From the NCBI RefSeq assembly GCF_033958435.1, contig NC_134150.1, positions 37,195,501 through 37,259,500 of the forward strand: a stretch of DNA of 64,000 bases, read 5' to 3'. Positions 11,501-23,847 of the stretch are shown here, in pieces (the first letter of the stretch is position 1; each line of letters begins with the position of its first letter). The position numbers and the translations under genes were made by a program. Under the pieces are notes generated by a model. The model saw only the letters and a list, made by a program, of their open reading frames with translations. It was not told where the DNA came from and made no database searches. The DNA is from Carettochelys insculpta. Taxonomy: Eukaryota > Chordata > Testudines > Carettochelyidae.

Positions 11501-12376
11501 TTGTAATGCATACCAAGGAGAGAACATGTCTTTCAAGTAACAGATGGCTCCATTTCCAAGACAAGAAGACAAACTGACTGAGGTTTGCTAATACCACTTC
11601 TAAGGAGATCTGTGCTAATCTTTCAATACATTGCATATGAATATCAGTACACAATGAGAAGCTTCTGTAAGTTGCAGCTGGGGAACTTTTTGAAGAATAT
11701 AAATTTAGTGGAAAATCCTTCTTGCTGTGACAGGCAAAAAATGTTCTGTAAAAATGTTTTCCATTCATTACATGCTGACATTTGGGAATACAGAGAAAAC
11801 TGTACTACACTGCAGACAATGTAATATTTATGTGGCATGATAAAGGCCCTTATCCACACATTTTTCTTCTATTGGCATTTGGGAGACTGATGATCTAAAA
11901 ACAGCAGATTGTGCTGTTTATTGCAGTGGTTGATCCCTCATAATCTGGCTAGCTCTTGCTCTTTCTTTAAATGCTAATGCAATCCTAGTATTATTTTATT
12001 ATTGCAGAAGGATAATTCATTGTTAAATGAGAGTCATATCCATACACAGCAGAATATAGTCCATCACCTATTGATTATTTTGATTATTCTTCTATGTGCA
12101 AAGCAAACCTAACGATTATTTGGGGTCTACAGAACCAACAGTGGCTTGAGTTTTGACCAGTTGTAGATTCAACATACAAAATGAATGAACAGAATATGGC
12201 TCGCAAGCATGATACAAGTTCTACATTTTTGACATATAGCCATGCACATACCCTTTTGGGTGGGTTTCTGTCTGACACTTTATTATGTATGCTAAATGAA
12301 TTTTAGGGTAAGGATAGAGCAGAAAGAAAGACAAGAAAGAGAAAAAGAGCAAAAAGAAGAAAGCAGAGACAAGCAG
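11501..12376. other. No recognised feature
   Basis: A minus frame of 142 residues runs from here into the hAT element and is not gene-like. Confidence 0.45.
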
Positions 12377-12782
12377 GGATGTGATGGGGTGTACGAACCC
12401 TACACAAGCCAGGAAAGGTTAATGGGCAGCTGGTGGCTACAAGGATGATCTAAAAATGGGGAGGCCTGCCTATGTGCTGCCTGGCTGGGTGGAAGAAATC
12501 TTTACGTTCTTAACAGAAGGAGAAGTCTGGCTGGGGCCAGGAGCATGGAAGGGCTGCTGCCTGTCCAGGCCTCCCTGAGAGAAGGGATCTTTTACATTTC
12601 TTTGTGCTTACTTTGGACTTTGGTACTCTGGAAGGGGTGTGATTATTGCATGACCTAATCAAGGTTACCTCAGCATGGAAGTTGTTTTGAGGATGGATGG
12701 ATCTGTTGAAAGCATGGTGGGAGATAGACACAGCTTCTGCCACACAGAACCATGCCATAAAAGGGTGTGCTGGGACAGTATG
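12377..12782. mobile_element. Possible LTR fragment
   Basis: TGTGATGGGGTGTACGAACC at 12379 starts like the LTR at 58923, and AGCCAGGAAAGGTTAATGGG follows. No CA end with ACCCCATCACA was found before the MITE remnant at 12783, so it is truncated or unrelated. Confidence 0.35.
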
Positions 12783-13264
12783 GCTCTGTCTAGACTGCAG
12801 ACTTCTGTTGACAAAACTTCTGTCATCTGAGTCACCAGCATTGGATTACAGTGAGTGGGGGAGGGGGCTGGTGATACCTGTCTCTGGAGAAAGGGAGAGG
12901 GGATTGGGTTAAAGCAGGGGAGGAGGCTGGGAGTGACCGGCTCTGGAGGAGGTGAGCAAGGATTGGGTTAAAACGGGGGGTGGGGAGGGAGCTGCAGGTA
13001 CATGCTAAAAAAAACTTGAGAAACACCAGTGTGGAGGGTTGATGCAAACGTTGCTCCTTCCTAACAGCAGATAAGAATAAGGGGATTTCGAAGTTGCCGA
13101 GGTCCTTTCGAAAAGGAGCTCCCATCTGGACGAGCCGCATCAATTTCGATGTGCCGCAGCTGCCGGCATTCTAATGAGGTGCTGAATATGTATTCATTAG
13201 TAAACTTCGAAATGGCCATTTGCATGGCCATTTCGAAGTTTTGGGCTAGTGTAGACACAGCCAT
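12783..13264. mobile_element. Composite MITE remnants with hAT-type interior
   Basis: GGCTCTGTCTAGACTGCAGA at 12783 is a left end of the 41.8-kb type. TTCGAAGTTTTGGGCTAGTG and TAGACACAGCC (to 13264) is a right end of the 44.4-kb type, with TTTCGAAAAGGAGC and GGCCATTTGCATGGCCATTT before it. Between them, GGGGATTGGGTTAAAGCAGG repeats twice and resembles the interior of the hAT element at 20.3 kb. Whether this is one rearranged element or two is unclear. Confidence 0.5.
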
Positions 13265-13430
13265 CGTGTGTGTGCTGTTCTTAAAATAGGGGTTACAACA
13301 AGTGCAGTTTGACGTTATTTATTAAGAACTGTCTTATATTCACATGCATTGCGGCTCCTGAAGTACTAGCTCTTTTAACCATATTTGAAAAAAATGGCTC
13401 CCCTTTCTATTCTGGTTGCAGACCCCTGCA
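13265..13430. mobile_element. hAT right-half fragment, same family as 19857-20670
   Basis: TTATTTATTAAGAACTGTCT, ATTGCGGCTCCTGAAGTACT and GGTTGCAGACCCCTG follow the same order as 20555-20670. The left half is separated by the MITE remnant at 12783-13264. Confidence 0.7.
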
Positions 13431-14490
13431 CTACACCAATAAAATCTCTTCAGACTTGAGTTCTAACTTTGTGCTAAATTCCAAAAATATTTAAAATGAA
13501 GGCAGATTGATATCTATATCTATATAAAATGAATCAATACCTGTTCATTTTTTGTAGCTCTTCAAATACAGTCAGTTGTTTGATCGGCATTTTTCAGCAG
13601 GAAAAAAAGAATCTAAAGACAGGAAATGAACTGGAGGAAATGCCAAAAAAAACCACAAACAAAAAAAAAATAGAAGGATGAGGTGAGCCATGAATCTGGC
13701 TGCTTCAAAAGATTGTATTTTCCAATCTGCCATCTTACAGGACAAACTCTGAGAAAAAAAAATATGTATATCCCCCAGTGATAAGTTAAAGTAAATTGCT
13801 GCTGACTGATTCCCAATTGACTTCATTAGCAAACAGAACTTTTTCCAGAGTATTTTAGCTTTGACTGTCATTCAGTTTAAAGGGTCAAGGCAGGTAAGGT
13901 AATGTTTTAGACCATCTTCTGTTGGTGTAAGGTACCAGCTTTAAAGGACATAAATGAATGAAACAAAATCGTGCAAGATCAAAATTTTCAGAAGAAAAGT
14001 GAAAATAAGGGAACCTCTCTTCTAGAAGGTAGGCATTTTTCCTTTCCATTAAGTTTAAACCACCAAAGTCCATCAAAATTAACTGAAAGATTCTCATTGA
14101 CTTCTGTGGGCTTTGGATCAGGTTCAGATTGATCTTTTAGAATAGGTTTGTTATACAATGATCGTTTAATTGAGCGCCAATTTACCCTGCATGAGGAATG
14201 AAGAGAAAAACAATCAGAACAATTACTAAACCTCAGTCAACAAGTAGTCCCACCGAAATCAAGGGACTAACTCAGGTACTGTTGATGAGCATGAATGACG
14301 AAATCATGCTGAATAGTACGGCAGAAAGATGTATGTTAAAGGGATGCTAAAAGACTGGAGGAACCCAAAAAGAAGGTTGCTCATTTGAATTCCACCAATA
14401 CAGTCCAGTCTGCTATCTTTATAATACTCCACTTGGAATTCACTTCATGTGACTATACCAAAATGTGAGGTCGAGGTTCATTGTTCACAA

Positions 14491-14524
14491 GAATTTGCGT
14501 GGATAAAGAATTTGCGTGGATAAA
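14491..14524. repeat. Exact 17-base tandem duplication
   Basis: GAATTTGCGTGGATAAA occurs twice in direct succession. It looks like a recent local duplication. Confidence 0.85.
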
Positions 14525-14584
14525 TCTCAACTGTTCAAGAAAACTCAACACATAAGGGACAAGACACTGTTACCTGTAAGAGTA

Positions 14585-14740
14585 GAGATTCAGGTGCCAC
14601 CCACATGATTAGCAGAGCACCCACAACCACCCATGGTGGTGAGCATGTGTTTCTATTGGTGGTGAACATCTGCACATGCCTTGATACAAATAACAAAATG
14701 TATTCCACCGATGGATGGAAATACTAGCGGGAACATTTGC
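14585..14740. repeat. Fragment of the CAGTGTT-ended element
   Basis: GAGATTCAGGTGCCACCCAC through TTTCTATTGGTGGTGAACAT to GGATGGAAATACTAGCGGGA aligns with the middle and right of 37391-37579. The left end is missing. Confidence 0.55.
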
Positions 14741-16017
14741 CAAGAGGACTGTCAAGTCATCATAATTTGTTTCATATTCAAATGAACATATTTGGGAAAT
14801 ATTTGGGAATATGATTTTCTGTCAGTGCTTACATTTGAACTATATGATCCAAACTTCTAAAATGCTGTGATTTGGGTCATAGTCTTTGCATTCCAGCGGC
14901 TTCGTTAGCCTTCCGCTCAGAAATGCTTCTCCTGAGGTTTTCATATGGAAATTAAGGTCTCTGTCCTCTTCTCTACTACCCACTAACTATAATCTTGGTA
15001 CAAGAGAATAATATATTCATAATGTAAACTGACTTTTTTGTAACATAACTGCTACGAGCCATACATTCCTATCTTCAAGACTGCTTAGAAATTAGCAGCT
15101 TGACAAATGCTAAACACTCAAACCATCAGAAAATGATGAAACCATGATAGATGATGACTTAAATCTATGAGAATACCAGCCATGAACCCATTCTGATGTA
15201 TGAAATGAATGAATGAAAGAGTAATGTGGAATGGGTATTAAGCCCTAAGGTTTTCCAAGTGCAGCTTAGATATTTGCTCCTAGAAAAAGTTAGATATAAT
15301 TTTCTTGGGTCAAAGTAGCTTTTAATGCATAATAAATCTGGACTGAAAAGGGTAAGTTACACCAGGCTTGTATACTTCCAAAGATTCAGGAATTATATTT
15401 GGCATTCAGATGCTATTGAGTTTCTTCGGAGAGTTCTGACTGGGAAAATAATTAATTCCTTGTCATAGCACTATCTGAAATATGTGATGGAATGTACCTC
15501 TTTTTTCGTAGGCTGCACACTTTTGTAATAATGCTTGTACAAAGTATTCCTTTAGAGGTATCATTTGAAAACTCACACCTTGCTGGTCAGTAATATCATG
15601 GTAAAATGCTTATCACAACATTATGTGTAAAGTTACAAACACAACCTTGAAATGATCATTAAAATGTGTTTCCCCCATGAGTCTGGGGAGTGGTTAATCC
15701 TAAACAAAGGGCAAGTTGGTTCTTCACCCAGATGTCAACAGAGCTGATGGTCCATCACCTACCAAGTGGCCATTCCATTCTATGGAAAGAAAGGTCAGGG
15801 ACAAAGAATTCTGCATCTTGACAAAGAAACAGCATGAGGTCTCCTTCCTCCATCACAGCCCATGGCTTTTGGTTCTTGGGTAGAAATCCTTTTAAAAGAG
15901 GAATGAAACTACAAAAAGATGAGGCAAACACCCCAAGACACCCTTCCCATTTCTTCCTCTCCATCTCACTCTTTGATCCTAAAAAAACGACAAAAGAAAC
16001 ATCTGTTGGACTCTGAA

Positions 16018-16315
16018 TCTATGTCTACATAGCAATTGCTATTTTGGGATACGTTTTTTTCCCACAAAATAGCAAGACTGAGACTTTCTCCATGTGCTCA
16101 AAATAGTAGGGGCTCTTCAAGCCCAGTGTTCAAGTTCTGATACCTCTTGTCATACGAGGAGTAATGGAACATTTGGAACAGAACCTTATTCTGAACCTTG
16201 GTGCTGTATGGAGAGCATCAAGTTCAGAATAAGAAATTTCAAAATAATTTATGCAATTTGCATATCACAAATTGTGTAAATTGTTTCAAAACCACCTCAC
16301 CATGTAGACATAGCC
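16018..16315. mobile_element. MITE of the GTCTACA terminal group
   Basis: TCTATGTCTACATAGC on the left and CATGTAGACATAGCC on the right are inverted repeats, with TGA near both edges. The interior (TTTTGGGATACG, CAAAATAGCAAGAC) resembles none of the TTCGAA types, so this is another interior on the same ends. Confidence 0.6.
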
Positions 16316-16378
16316 TGAGAGAGGGGTCTTGATCTGAAAGTTTAGTCAGTTATGCTGGTGGAAGCGTACCTGAATCTG

Positions 16379-16403
16379 ATACAATACAATACAATACAAT
16401 ACA
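16379..16403. repeat. (ATACA)n microsatellite
   Basis: Five tandem ATACA units; AAGCGTACCT follows and GAAGCGTACCT stands just before. Confidence 0.88.
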
Positions 16404-17865
16404 AGCGTACCTCTCATCCAGCATGTTTAACTTAAAATGTCTGATGATTTCCTTTATGGTAGCAAGTTATGTATATATTGTTCCATTAAAGGAATGATGG
16501 ACTTCACATATTTGGACTGTCTAGAAGTGGGCTGGGCTGTACAAGAAATACAGTTGTAGGGGACAATCTGGGACTGGAAATGTATTGGAATCACTTTGTA
16601 GATGTAATCAACGCTGGTAAAAGTCAACGTAGAACACAAATGTATCTGGCATTTGTGGTTGCATTTACACACACTCAGTATATGACAGAGGGGTGTCTGT
16701 GGGAGGTTGTTTGGATCTACTACAGCAAGGCATTGTAAGATACCCAGGACTACAGGGCAAAGATAATAATGCCTCCACTATCTGAAATGGGCAACAGTTT
16801 TTATCCAAGGGTAGTTATTCAGAGCAGTTGCCTCAATGATCACAAAGTACAGGGAATTAAACACTAAATTAAAAAATGTTCTCCAGAAAGCAGAGAAGTG
16901 AAGCTAAGTGAATTATAAAAGCTTTTCCCATTCATTGCTGTAAATTTTCAGTAAATGCCATATCCAATGCAAAAGCTACTCTATACTCAATTTACACCAA
17001 AGCATTTTAGTCTCAGACCAAGAGAATTATAATTGTCTACAGAAGATAATGTTCCAGAAACAAAAGGGGATAAAAGGGATAAAAGCAGTAAGTTGGGAAA
17101 TGAATACAAAATAAACCACTGTTGCTCTTGATTATGAAGTGGCAAAACAATTCCTACAGAAAAACATACAGGAAAAACATTTGAAGGAAAAGATGGGTAA
17201 TAAACAACCTACCTACCTTCTCCCATATCCTTTTTCAGCCTTACTTCAAAACAGTTGGGAAATACAGAGTCATATTGCATTCTTTCATGCTTTTGTGAAC
17301 TCTAGGCGGATGTATTCTAAAAATACACAGCAGACAAATTACTCATCTATTTCATTTTGAAGAGAGCAAAAAGAATAACTTGCTTTGCAATCATTATAGA
17401 ATGATTTCTTTCTCTTTTCAGCAGATAGTCAATCTTGCTCAAGATGAAAGAAATAGCATCCCGACTTTCCTATAAGTAACGCTAAAACGCAAACTACTCT
17501 AAATTGTAGTTATTTGCGTAGAATTGTCTATGAACCTGATTCTGCCAATGCACATGTGGGTAACTTAATTTGTGATCAGGGCAAAAGTTATTCACATCCA
17601 TGAGTGTTTGCAGAAGCCAAATCTTAAAACAGAATACAAATACAATGGAATAAAATTTGACTTAATTAAAATGCTGTGCATTCTTCTTAGTCAGATGGGT
17701 CTCACCAGATGTAAGATGGGGGCAAAACAAGGCTGAATGTTTGTGCCAAAGAAAAACTATCAAAATTCTTCCTAGAGGAAGCAAATATGTTCACTCTGCA
17801 CACCCTGTCTTTGTTAACTGGATCTTGCATAATGATAGCAGGGTGTTTCTACTGCTCACTGCTCA
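16404..17865. other. No recognised feature
   Basis: AT-rich DNA without repeats or exons that I recognise. Confidence 0.5.
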
Positions 17866-18126
17866 GGTTGATCTTCCGGGGTTTTTGTTTCACGCATGCA
17901 TGAAAAGGCACTTGCCAGGGTCAAAGTCGACCCTGGAACTCCTTGTGAGTGGTGAGGATTAAGGAAGGTCAACAGGAGAAACACTCCCATCGACCTTCTT
18001 CCATACAGAAAGCCATTGAAGTCTACCACTGGAAAGTCGATTTTAGCTATGCAATTGGCGTACCTAAATTTGTATATTGGCAGTTGACTTCTATGTCTGA
18101 CTGCTATGTCTAGTGTAGACACAGCC
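17866..18126. mobile_element. MITE (TCGATCTTC type), left end eroded
   Basis: GGTTGATCTTCCGGGG on the left and TGTCTAGTGTAGACACAGCC on the right mark it. Inside are GGTCAAAGTCGACCCTGG and AAGTCGATTTTAGCTATG, like the 2.1-kb copy. A fragment at 34587-34640 (GGGCTTGTCTATACTTCAGG) has the missing type of left end. Confidence 0.6.
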
Positions 18127-18272
18127 TTTGGAAGTTAATCAGCTCCTGCCAAGTGACACTTCATTCTGCCTGTTCCCTATATTAATCTCTCATATGCCTC
18201 TTTAGCAAAGGGTATCACTGTAGAAATAAAGTTACACACACATTGTAATAGTGAAACCAATTATCACTTATA

Positions 18273-18983
18273 AGCTGTGTCTACACGTGCACGCTACTTC
18301 GAAGTAGTGGCACTAACTTCGAAATAGCGCCCGTCGCGGCTACACGCGTCAGGTGCTATTTCGAAGTTAACTTCGACGTTAGGCGGCGAGACGTCGAAGT
18401 CGCTAACCTCATGAGGGGATCGGAATAGCGCCCTACTTCGACGTTCAACGTCAAAGTAGGGACCGTATAGACGATCTGCGTCCCGCAACGTCGAAATTGT
18501 GGGGTCCTCCATGGCAGCCATCAGCTGGGAGATTGAGAGACGCTGTCTCTCCAGCCCGTGTGGGGCTCTATGGTCACCGTCTGCAGCAGCCCTTAGCCCA
18601 GGGCTTCTGGCTGCTGCTGCTGCAGCGGGGGATTCATGCTGCATGCACAGGGTCTGCAACTCGTTGTCGGCTCTGTGTATCTTGTGCTGTTTAGTGCAAG
18701 TGTGTCTGGGAGGGGCCCTTTAAGGGAGCGGCTGGCTGTTGAGTCCGCCCTGTGATCCTGTCTGCAGCTGTGCCTGGCACCCTTATTTCGATGTGTGCTA
18801 CTGTGGCGTGTAGACGTTCCCTCACTGCACCTATTTTGATGTGGTGCTGCGCAACGTCGATGTTGAACATCGACGTTGGCAGCCCCGGAGGACGTGTAGA
18901 CGTTATTCATCGAAATAGCCTATTTCGATGTCGCCACATCGAAATAGGCTACTTCGATGTAGGCTTCACGTGTAGACGTAGCC
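18273..18983 (-). mobile_element. 711-bp MITE with TIR AGCTGTGTCTACACGTG, 3-bp duplication ATA
   Basis: The termini AGCTGTGTCTACACGTG and CACGTGTAGACGTAGCC are imperfect inverted repeats, and ATA flanks both ends (18270-18272, 18984-18986). Subterminal DNA is full of palindromic TTCGAA and TCGA units (CTACTTCGAAGTAG, TATTTCGATG). The interior is CpG-rich with reading frames of 121 and 105 residues on the minus strand. Those frames resemble no protein I know and probably arise by chance. This is the reverse complement of the element at 36030-36740, with the same length. I chose the minus orientation arbitrarily to match that copy. Confidence 0.85.
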
Positions 18984-19588
18984 ATAATGTCATAAGCCTC
19001 ATGATCGGTTAGCTGAAGTTTATGAAGATATAAACCATCCCTGTGCTACAGATTACACTTCTTAGGCCCTCTGCATTTAATCAACACAAAAGGAGTAATT
19101 AATTAGTTTGCAAACCCCTGCCAAAGTAATTAATTAAAAAATCTTACTAATAGCTTATGTCAAGACAATATGACCAGATTTGCATCCAATGAGGATTTGG
19201 CCCTTTATGTTTGTTAATAGGAGTAGACAATTCACCAGGGAAAAAGTTTTAAGGTCATTCTTGTTAATATTTCTATACTTTTTCATGGCTTTATATGGGG
19301 AGACAGGTATCGTTCATGAATTATTTGTAAATTGCACTACTGTAATGCATGTTAGTAAATCAAAACACCTTTCTTTCCTCGATCCATTACTATAATTTCA
19401 GTCAATTGTAAGCATGTCATTCTATATTTAATACTTCATTTGTAAGAGAAATTTGTAAAAAGGTTTTTAATTCACTTACATGTTTAATCAAACTCACGTT
19501 TGTTTTCCAAACAGAGATCTGGACCTGTGGGTCTGTCTAGATCTGATATGCTAACTGATAGTTCTTTCTAGGCATTTAATATGTCTAA

Positions 19589-19831
19589 GACTACATCTAC
19601 ACTATCCCAAATCTTCAAAATGGCCATACAAATGGCCATTTTGAAGATTACTAATGAGGTGCTGAAATATATATTCAGTGCCTCATTAGCATGCCACCAG
19701 CTGTGGCTCTTCGAAATTGCCGTTCTTCACTGCCACACAGCTCCTCCAGAAAGGGCTCCTTTTTGAAAGGACCCCGGGAACTTCAAAATCCCCTTATTCC
19801 TATCAGCGGATAAGCTAGTGTAGACACGGCC
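19589..19831. mobile_element. MITE, 243 bp, 3-bp duplication TAA
   Basis: It starts GACTACATCTACACTA and ends TAGTGTAGACACGGCC, with TAA at 19586-19588 and 19832-19834. The interior has complementary AAATGGCCA and TGGCCATTT and a CATTAG core shared with 13058-13263 and 44382-44581. Confidence 0.8.
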
Positions 19832-19856
19832 TAAAATTTGAATTAAGAGTTTAGTT

Positions 19857-20670
19857 TAGGGGTCAGCAACCTGCGGCTCTGGGGTCGCATGCAGCTCTTT
19901 AAGGAGCCACTTGCAGCTCTGAGTGCTGCTGCCGCTGACTCCTCTTGTGTTTCCGGAGGCTGCTGCCACTTAAACAAAACTGAGTTGCTCACTGTTAAAC
20001 CAATTGAATTTAGAGGGGGTTAGTTAGTTAGTTAGTTAGTTTGTTTTAGCGGTGGCAGCCTATAGAACTGCTGAGCAGTCAGCTGCAGCAGGAAGCCCTA
20101 GAGAAGAAAGATAGCAGAGCAGGGAGCCCTGGAAGAGAAAGCCGGCAGGCCAGGGAGCTGCCCATGCTGCATGTGGGGGAAGTGCTAAGCCCACAGGAGA
20201 GCTGTGGGGAGGGGCAGCCGAGCCTGCCCCTGCCACAGCTGTGCAGCTCTGCCGAGGAGGAAGAGGCAGTGGGGAGCAGTGTGTGCTGAGGTGAGTTAAT
20301 CCTGGGGATGGGGGTGGGCAGAGGTTGGGGCTCAAGCAGTTTAAACCCTGTGGGGGGGCAGTTTGGGGATGAAAGGGGTTAAGCCGGGGATGGGGGGTGG
20401 GTTTGCGGGAGGTGAGGTAAAGCTTGGGGTTAGGGGGCAGACTTCAGGGGCTGAGGCGGATTAAGCCTGGAGATGGGGGTATCAGCTTTCTAACTGATAC
20501 AAATCAATGTGTGTGCACGGTTCTTAAAATAGGGATGATAAAAAGTACGGTCTGACATTATTTATTAAGGACTGTCCTGTATTCACGTGCACTGCGGCTC
20601 CTGAAGTATTGATTTTGTAACTGAACCTGAAAAATATGGCTCTTCTCACTATGTCAGTTGCAGACCCCTG
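19857..20670. mobile_element. hAT element, 814 bp, with 8-bp duplication GTTTAGTT
   Basis: It begins TAGGGGTCAGCAACCTGCGG and ends GTCAGTTGCAGACCCCTG. The 8-base GTTTAGTT occurs at 19849-19856 and 20671-20678, the length typical of hAT transposition. The interior is GC-rich (20040-20480) with no transposase frame, so it is non-autonomous. It inserted right beside the MITE at 19589-19831. A GTTA run lies at about 20022-20040. Confidence 0.88.
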
Positions 20671-21070
20671 GTTTAGTTGTTAAATGTGCTTAAATTCTTT
20701 GCTGAACCAGGACCTTAAAGACAGAATGCAGTAACAAAGGACCAAAACCGAGCAGTAAATTAGTGTTCTTGGTCACTGTTCAAGGCTAATTCACAAAGTA
20801 AAGCTGTACATGTCAGCTCTGAGTGCTACCTTTTCTGTGTGCCACACTGTAGGTTACTTCAGACAACGAAAAAAACTCACCAATTTTGACTGTTGCTGCA
20901 AGTCATGTTCTGTCTCTCTTTCCCCAGCCCTCAAGAAAAGCAGAGTAAAAGGTATTATAAATCAAATAATTGAGGCTTTAGCCTTCAACATCCCTCTAAT
21001 CTTACTAACATTGACATAATACCAAAACTCTGTCTTTTTACCTATTAAACTCACTAAATTTTAAAACAGA

Positions 21071-21502
21071 GGGTATGTCTACAACTAGTCCCTGCCTTTC
21101 AAAAGGGGGATGCTAATGAGACACTTTCGGATATGCTGATGAGGCACATCCAAGAATATGCAGAGCCTCATTAACATAATGGTGCAGTGATTTGAAAGTG
21201 CTGCTTTCGAAATACACACCGCCTGTGTAAATGGGGGCCTTTCAAAAGGAGCCCCCAGTCTTCAAAAGCCCCTTATTTCTATTTGGTTTTAAGAATAAGG
21301 GGCTTTCAAAGTCCAGGGGGTCCTTTCAAAAGGCCCCCATCTACATGAGTGGTGCGTGATTCGAAAGTGGCACTGTTGAATAGCCATGGCTGCCATTATA
21401 CTAACGAGGTGCTGCGTATTCATGGAGCACCTCATTAGCATATTCTGAAGTGTCTCATTAGCATCCCTCTTTCGAAAGGCAGGGGCTAGTGTTGACGTAG
21501 CC
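21071..21502. mobile_element. MITE with palindromic TTTCGAAA sites, 3-bp duplication AGA
   Basis: The termini are GGGTATGTCTACAACTAG and CTAGTGTTGACGTAGCC, with AGA at 21068-21070 and 21503-21505. Inside, CCTTTCAAAAGG and CTTTCGAAAGG motifs and long complementary halves (TGCTAATGAGACACTTTCGG against the right end) make it almost one large inverted repeat. Confidence 0.8.
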
Positions 21503-21660
21503 AGAGACATATATTCAATTAAAGAACTTAACCAATAAAATCAATAAAATGTTAAATATGTTAATATGTTACCTTACACTGCTACATTATTAAACCTAAA
21601 ATTCAAAATATAGAGATAATAAAAGAGAATAAAACTTTCAACTCCAACACTATTTCTCAT

Positions 21661-21783
21661 GCAGTAAGGTTTATCTATTTTGAAATTATTTCAAAATAGC
21701 AGTTGCATTGTGTAGACACTAGCAAAGTTATTTCAAAGTAATGGCTGTTTTGAAATAACTTTGTTGTGCAGACATGCTATAAG
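21661..21783. mobile_element. Short MITE-like inverted repeat fragment
   Basis: TTATTTCAAAATAGC, TTGTGTAGACACTAGCAAAG and TTGTGCAGACATGCTATAAG show GTAGACA/CAGACA termini and TTTGAAATAACTTTG symmetry. The boundaries are not firm. Confidence 0.45.
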
Positions 21784-22687
21784 GAAATAGTGAGGGAAAT
21801 ACAGACAACTAAAGGAGTGAGTAAGAAAGGTAAGCAAGGAGAGCCTGTTTTGGCTCTGAAAGTAAAGAAGAAAGAGGACCAACATCAGCAGTGGAAATGG
21901 TAAATACATTTCAGACTGTAAGTTCCATTTTAATAGTAATCCATCACAGTGGGAGAAACTACCCTCCTACTCTTCAGAACTGTAGGTAAATATATGCAAT
22001 CTGCCATTTAAGGCATGTCAGCTGCCTTTTGTTGACAATGTAATCTGTTCTGTAATTGACAAGCACAGTTATGCACTTATAAAGGAAAATTCTGGTTGAA
22101 TACATGTGCATCTTTTCAGATTCAGCTCGGAGAAAAGAGATGCCAAATGAATGAAAAGTGGGGTATAAATTTTGTATTTTGTATTTCATCATGTCTAATT
22201 GTCTCTGCAGGTTCAAATCACTTTGTGCATCTTTAGGTATCATAATATTTTTTCAAATCACAACCTAAGACCACAGGGCCAAATTCTGTGAAGGCAATAG
22301 GTTAAGGGTAGGATTGTATACTGTTCCACTATGAATTTTTTTAAACCCAACTAAGGCCCCAAACCAAGCCCTGGAATTATAATAACTGAAACTCCTTTGA
22401 TATGTTGTTGTCATTGAAAATCCATTGTTCCCCTTGTTATTGTATCATGTCCTGTTTCCTAAGAAAAATACTGTCATGTCCAAAGCCAAGACAAAATGAA
22501 GCATAAACATTGGGTCAGTTCCATAATCAATGGATTATGGTGGGTTCAACAAGCCATATAAATACTTTGAGACAGATCTTAAGCTATGGCTAAGAGACGC
22601 TTTGTACAGATCAGGGTAAGAGGCATGTAAACTACCTTCACTGATTCTCAGCTTCACAAATAACAAACAATCCTGTAGAGGCTTACA
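21784..22687. other. No recognised feature
   Basis: AT-rich DNA; nothing assignable. Confidence 0.5.
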
Positions 22688-22809
22688 GCAGGGGTGGGGA
22701 AACTTTTTCATGCCGGGGTCACTGCCTGCTAGACAAATCAGTTGGGGCCACACAAGTGAGAAGCCAAAAAAAAAAAAAAAGGCCTCACTGACATGGTCCC
22801 ATGCTGGGG

Positions 22810-22844
<35 letters not shown>

Positions 22845-23050
22845 CCACTCATTCCCCTTGCTCACCAGCTGCAGAGCCTAGTGGGGCCAGGGCCAATCAA
22901 TGTTTGTGGGCTTCTCTGGGTACAGGGGCTGGTGTGTGATGGGAATGAGGGGCTCATTGTGTGAGGAGGCTGCCAGGAAGTGGGCTTGGGGCCTGGGGTC
23001 TGGATGGGTGCAGAGACTCTGGTGACAATGTTTTAGTTGTAGCTGCTGCT
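22688..23050. mobile_element. hAT-like element fragment with AC microsatellite
   Basis: GCAGGGGTGGGGAAACTTTT at 22688 matches the common hAT terminus (CAGGGGTGGGCAAACTTTT). The matching right terminus was not found, so the extent is approximate. It contains an A-run at 22766 and an (AC)n tract at about 22811-22841. Confidence 0.5.
22811..22842. repeat. (AC)n microsatellite
   Basis: About sixteen AC units inside a hAT-like fragment. Confidence 0.9.
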
Positions 23051-23059
23051 GTTGTGGCC

Positions 23060-23540
23060 TTGAGGGGGTACGGCTCCATGCATGCAGAATACCTGAGCCA
23101 GATAAGAGGAGAGAAAAGAGCTTGGGATGGCATGTTCAGCTAGATCCTTTGGGCTAGTGCTGCATCAGATCATAAGAAAAGGGTCTTGAGGGAGAACTTT
23201 GCAGCCTGTATGGACAAGGAAAGAGTGAACAGGAAAAATCCCAGTCTGAAAAGGACAAGGAGATGCACCAGGACACAATGGGGCTTCTGCAGCAGCAAAT
23301 ACATATGGTGTGGGGTCTTGTGGACATAACAGGCTCAACAATCATGGGCTCAACTCCCTTTACAGGCTGTGGAGAAGCCTGTCCATTATAACACCTCCTG
23401 ATATCTGCCCTGACCATACATTCCAAGTGGTCTGAGAGACCACATCCATACCCCTACCACTCCACCCAGGGGGCGTTAAGGACAACTAGACTAATCTGGA
23501 GAACCACCGTTGCCGTACGTGTGGCTAAAACATACTTGAA
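23060..23540 (+). pseudogene. Decayed Myb/SANT-like accessory gene of a Harbinger transposon
   Basis: In one + frame the DNA reads AEYLSQIRGEKRAWDGMFS, a TAG stop, ILWASAASDHKKRVLREN and DKERVNRK. After a frame change it reads DKEMHQDTMGLLQQQIHMVW and GLVDI. From memory, this order (charged helix with DEMF, AS-ASD, DKER, then LLQQQ and LVDxQ) is that of the C-terminal region of Myb/SANT-like DNA-binding proteins carried by PIF/Harbinger transposons. Those proteins help the transposase reach DNA. The N-terminal SANT domain was not found; a hAT-like repeat lies on that side. It lies in convergent orientation to the transposase remnant at 24.2-25.3 kb. It has at least one stop and one frameshift and is not functional. 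The identification is inference. Confidence 0.5.
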
Positions 23541-23847
23541 CGTTTTTTCCCTCTCTTAAGCTCTGTTCCATAAACTTGTTTGGTTCTTAATTTACTTGCT
23601 TATAAAACTGGCACAGATTTTTTTTTTGCGCTGCTGTTGTTACTCAGTAATATTCTGGTGTTTGGAAAATAATTCATCTTTATTAGTTCACAGCATATGC
23701 TGCAGAATGCCTAGTGGTACTGAAAGCTCACAATTGTTATTGTACAAGGTGCCACTGATCCTATGAATTATGTCAAACCCCGTGCAATAAGTACTGCAAT
23801 CACCACAAAAGTAATAGATATATTGACAGCAGTGCAACTAACAGAAT

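Larger units (their letters stand above)
13431..16017. other. Mostly unassigned DNA
   Basis: Apart from the 17-base duplication and the CAGTGTT-type fragment listed separately, nothing is recognised. 15486-15790 might be an old LTR, but there is no boundary to support it. Confidence 0.4.
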
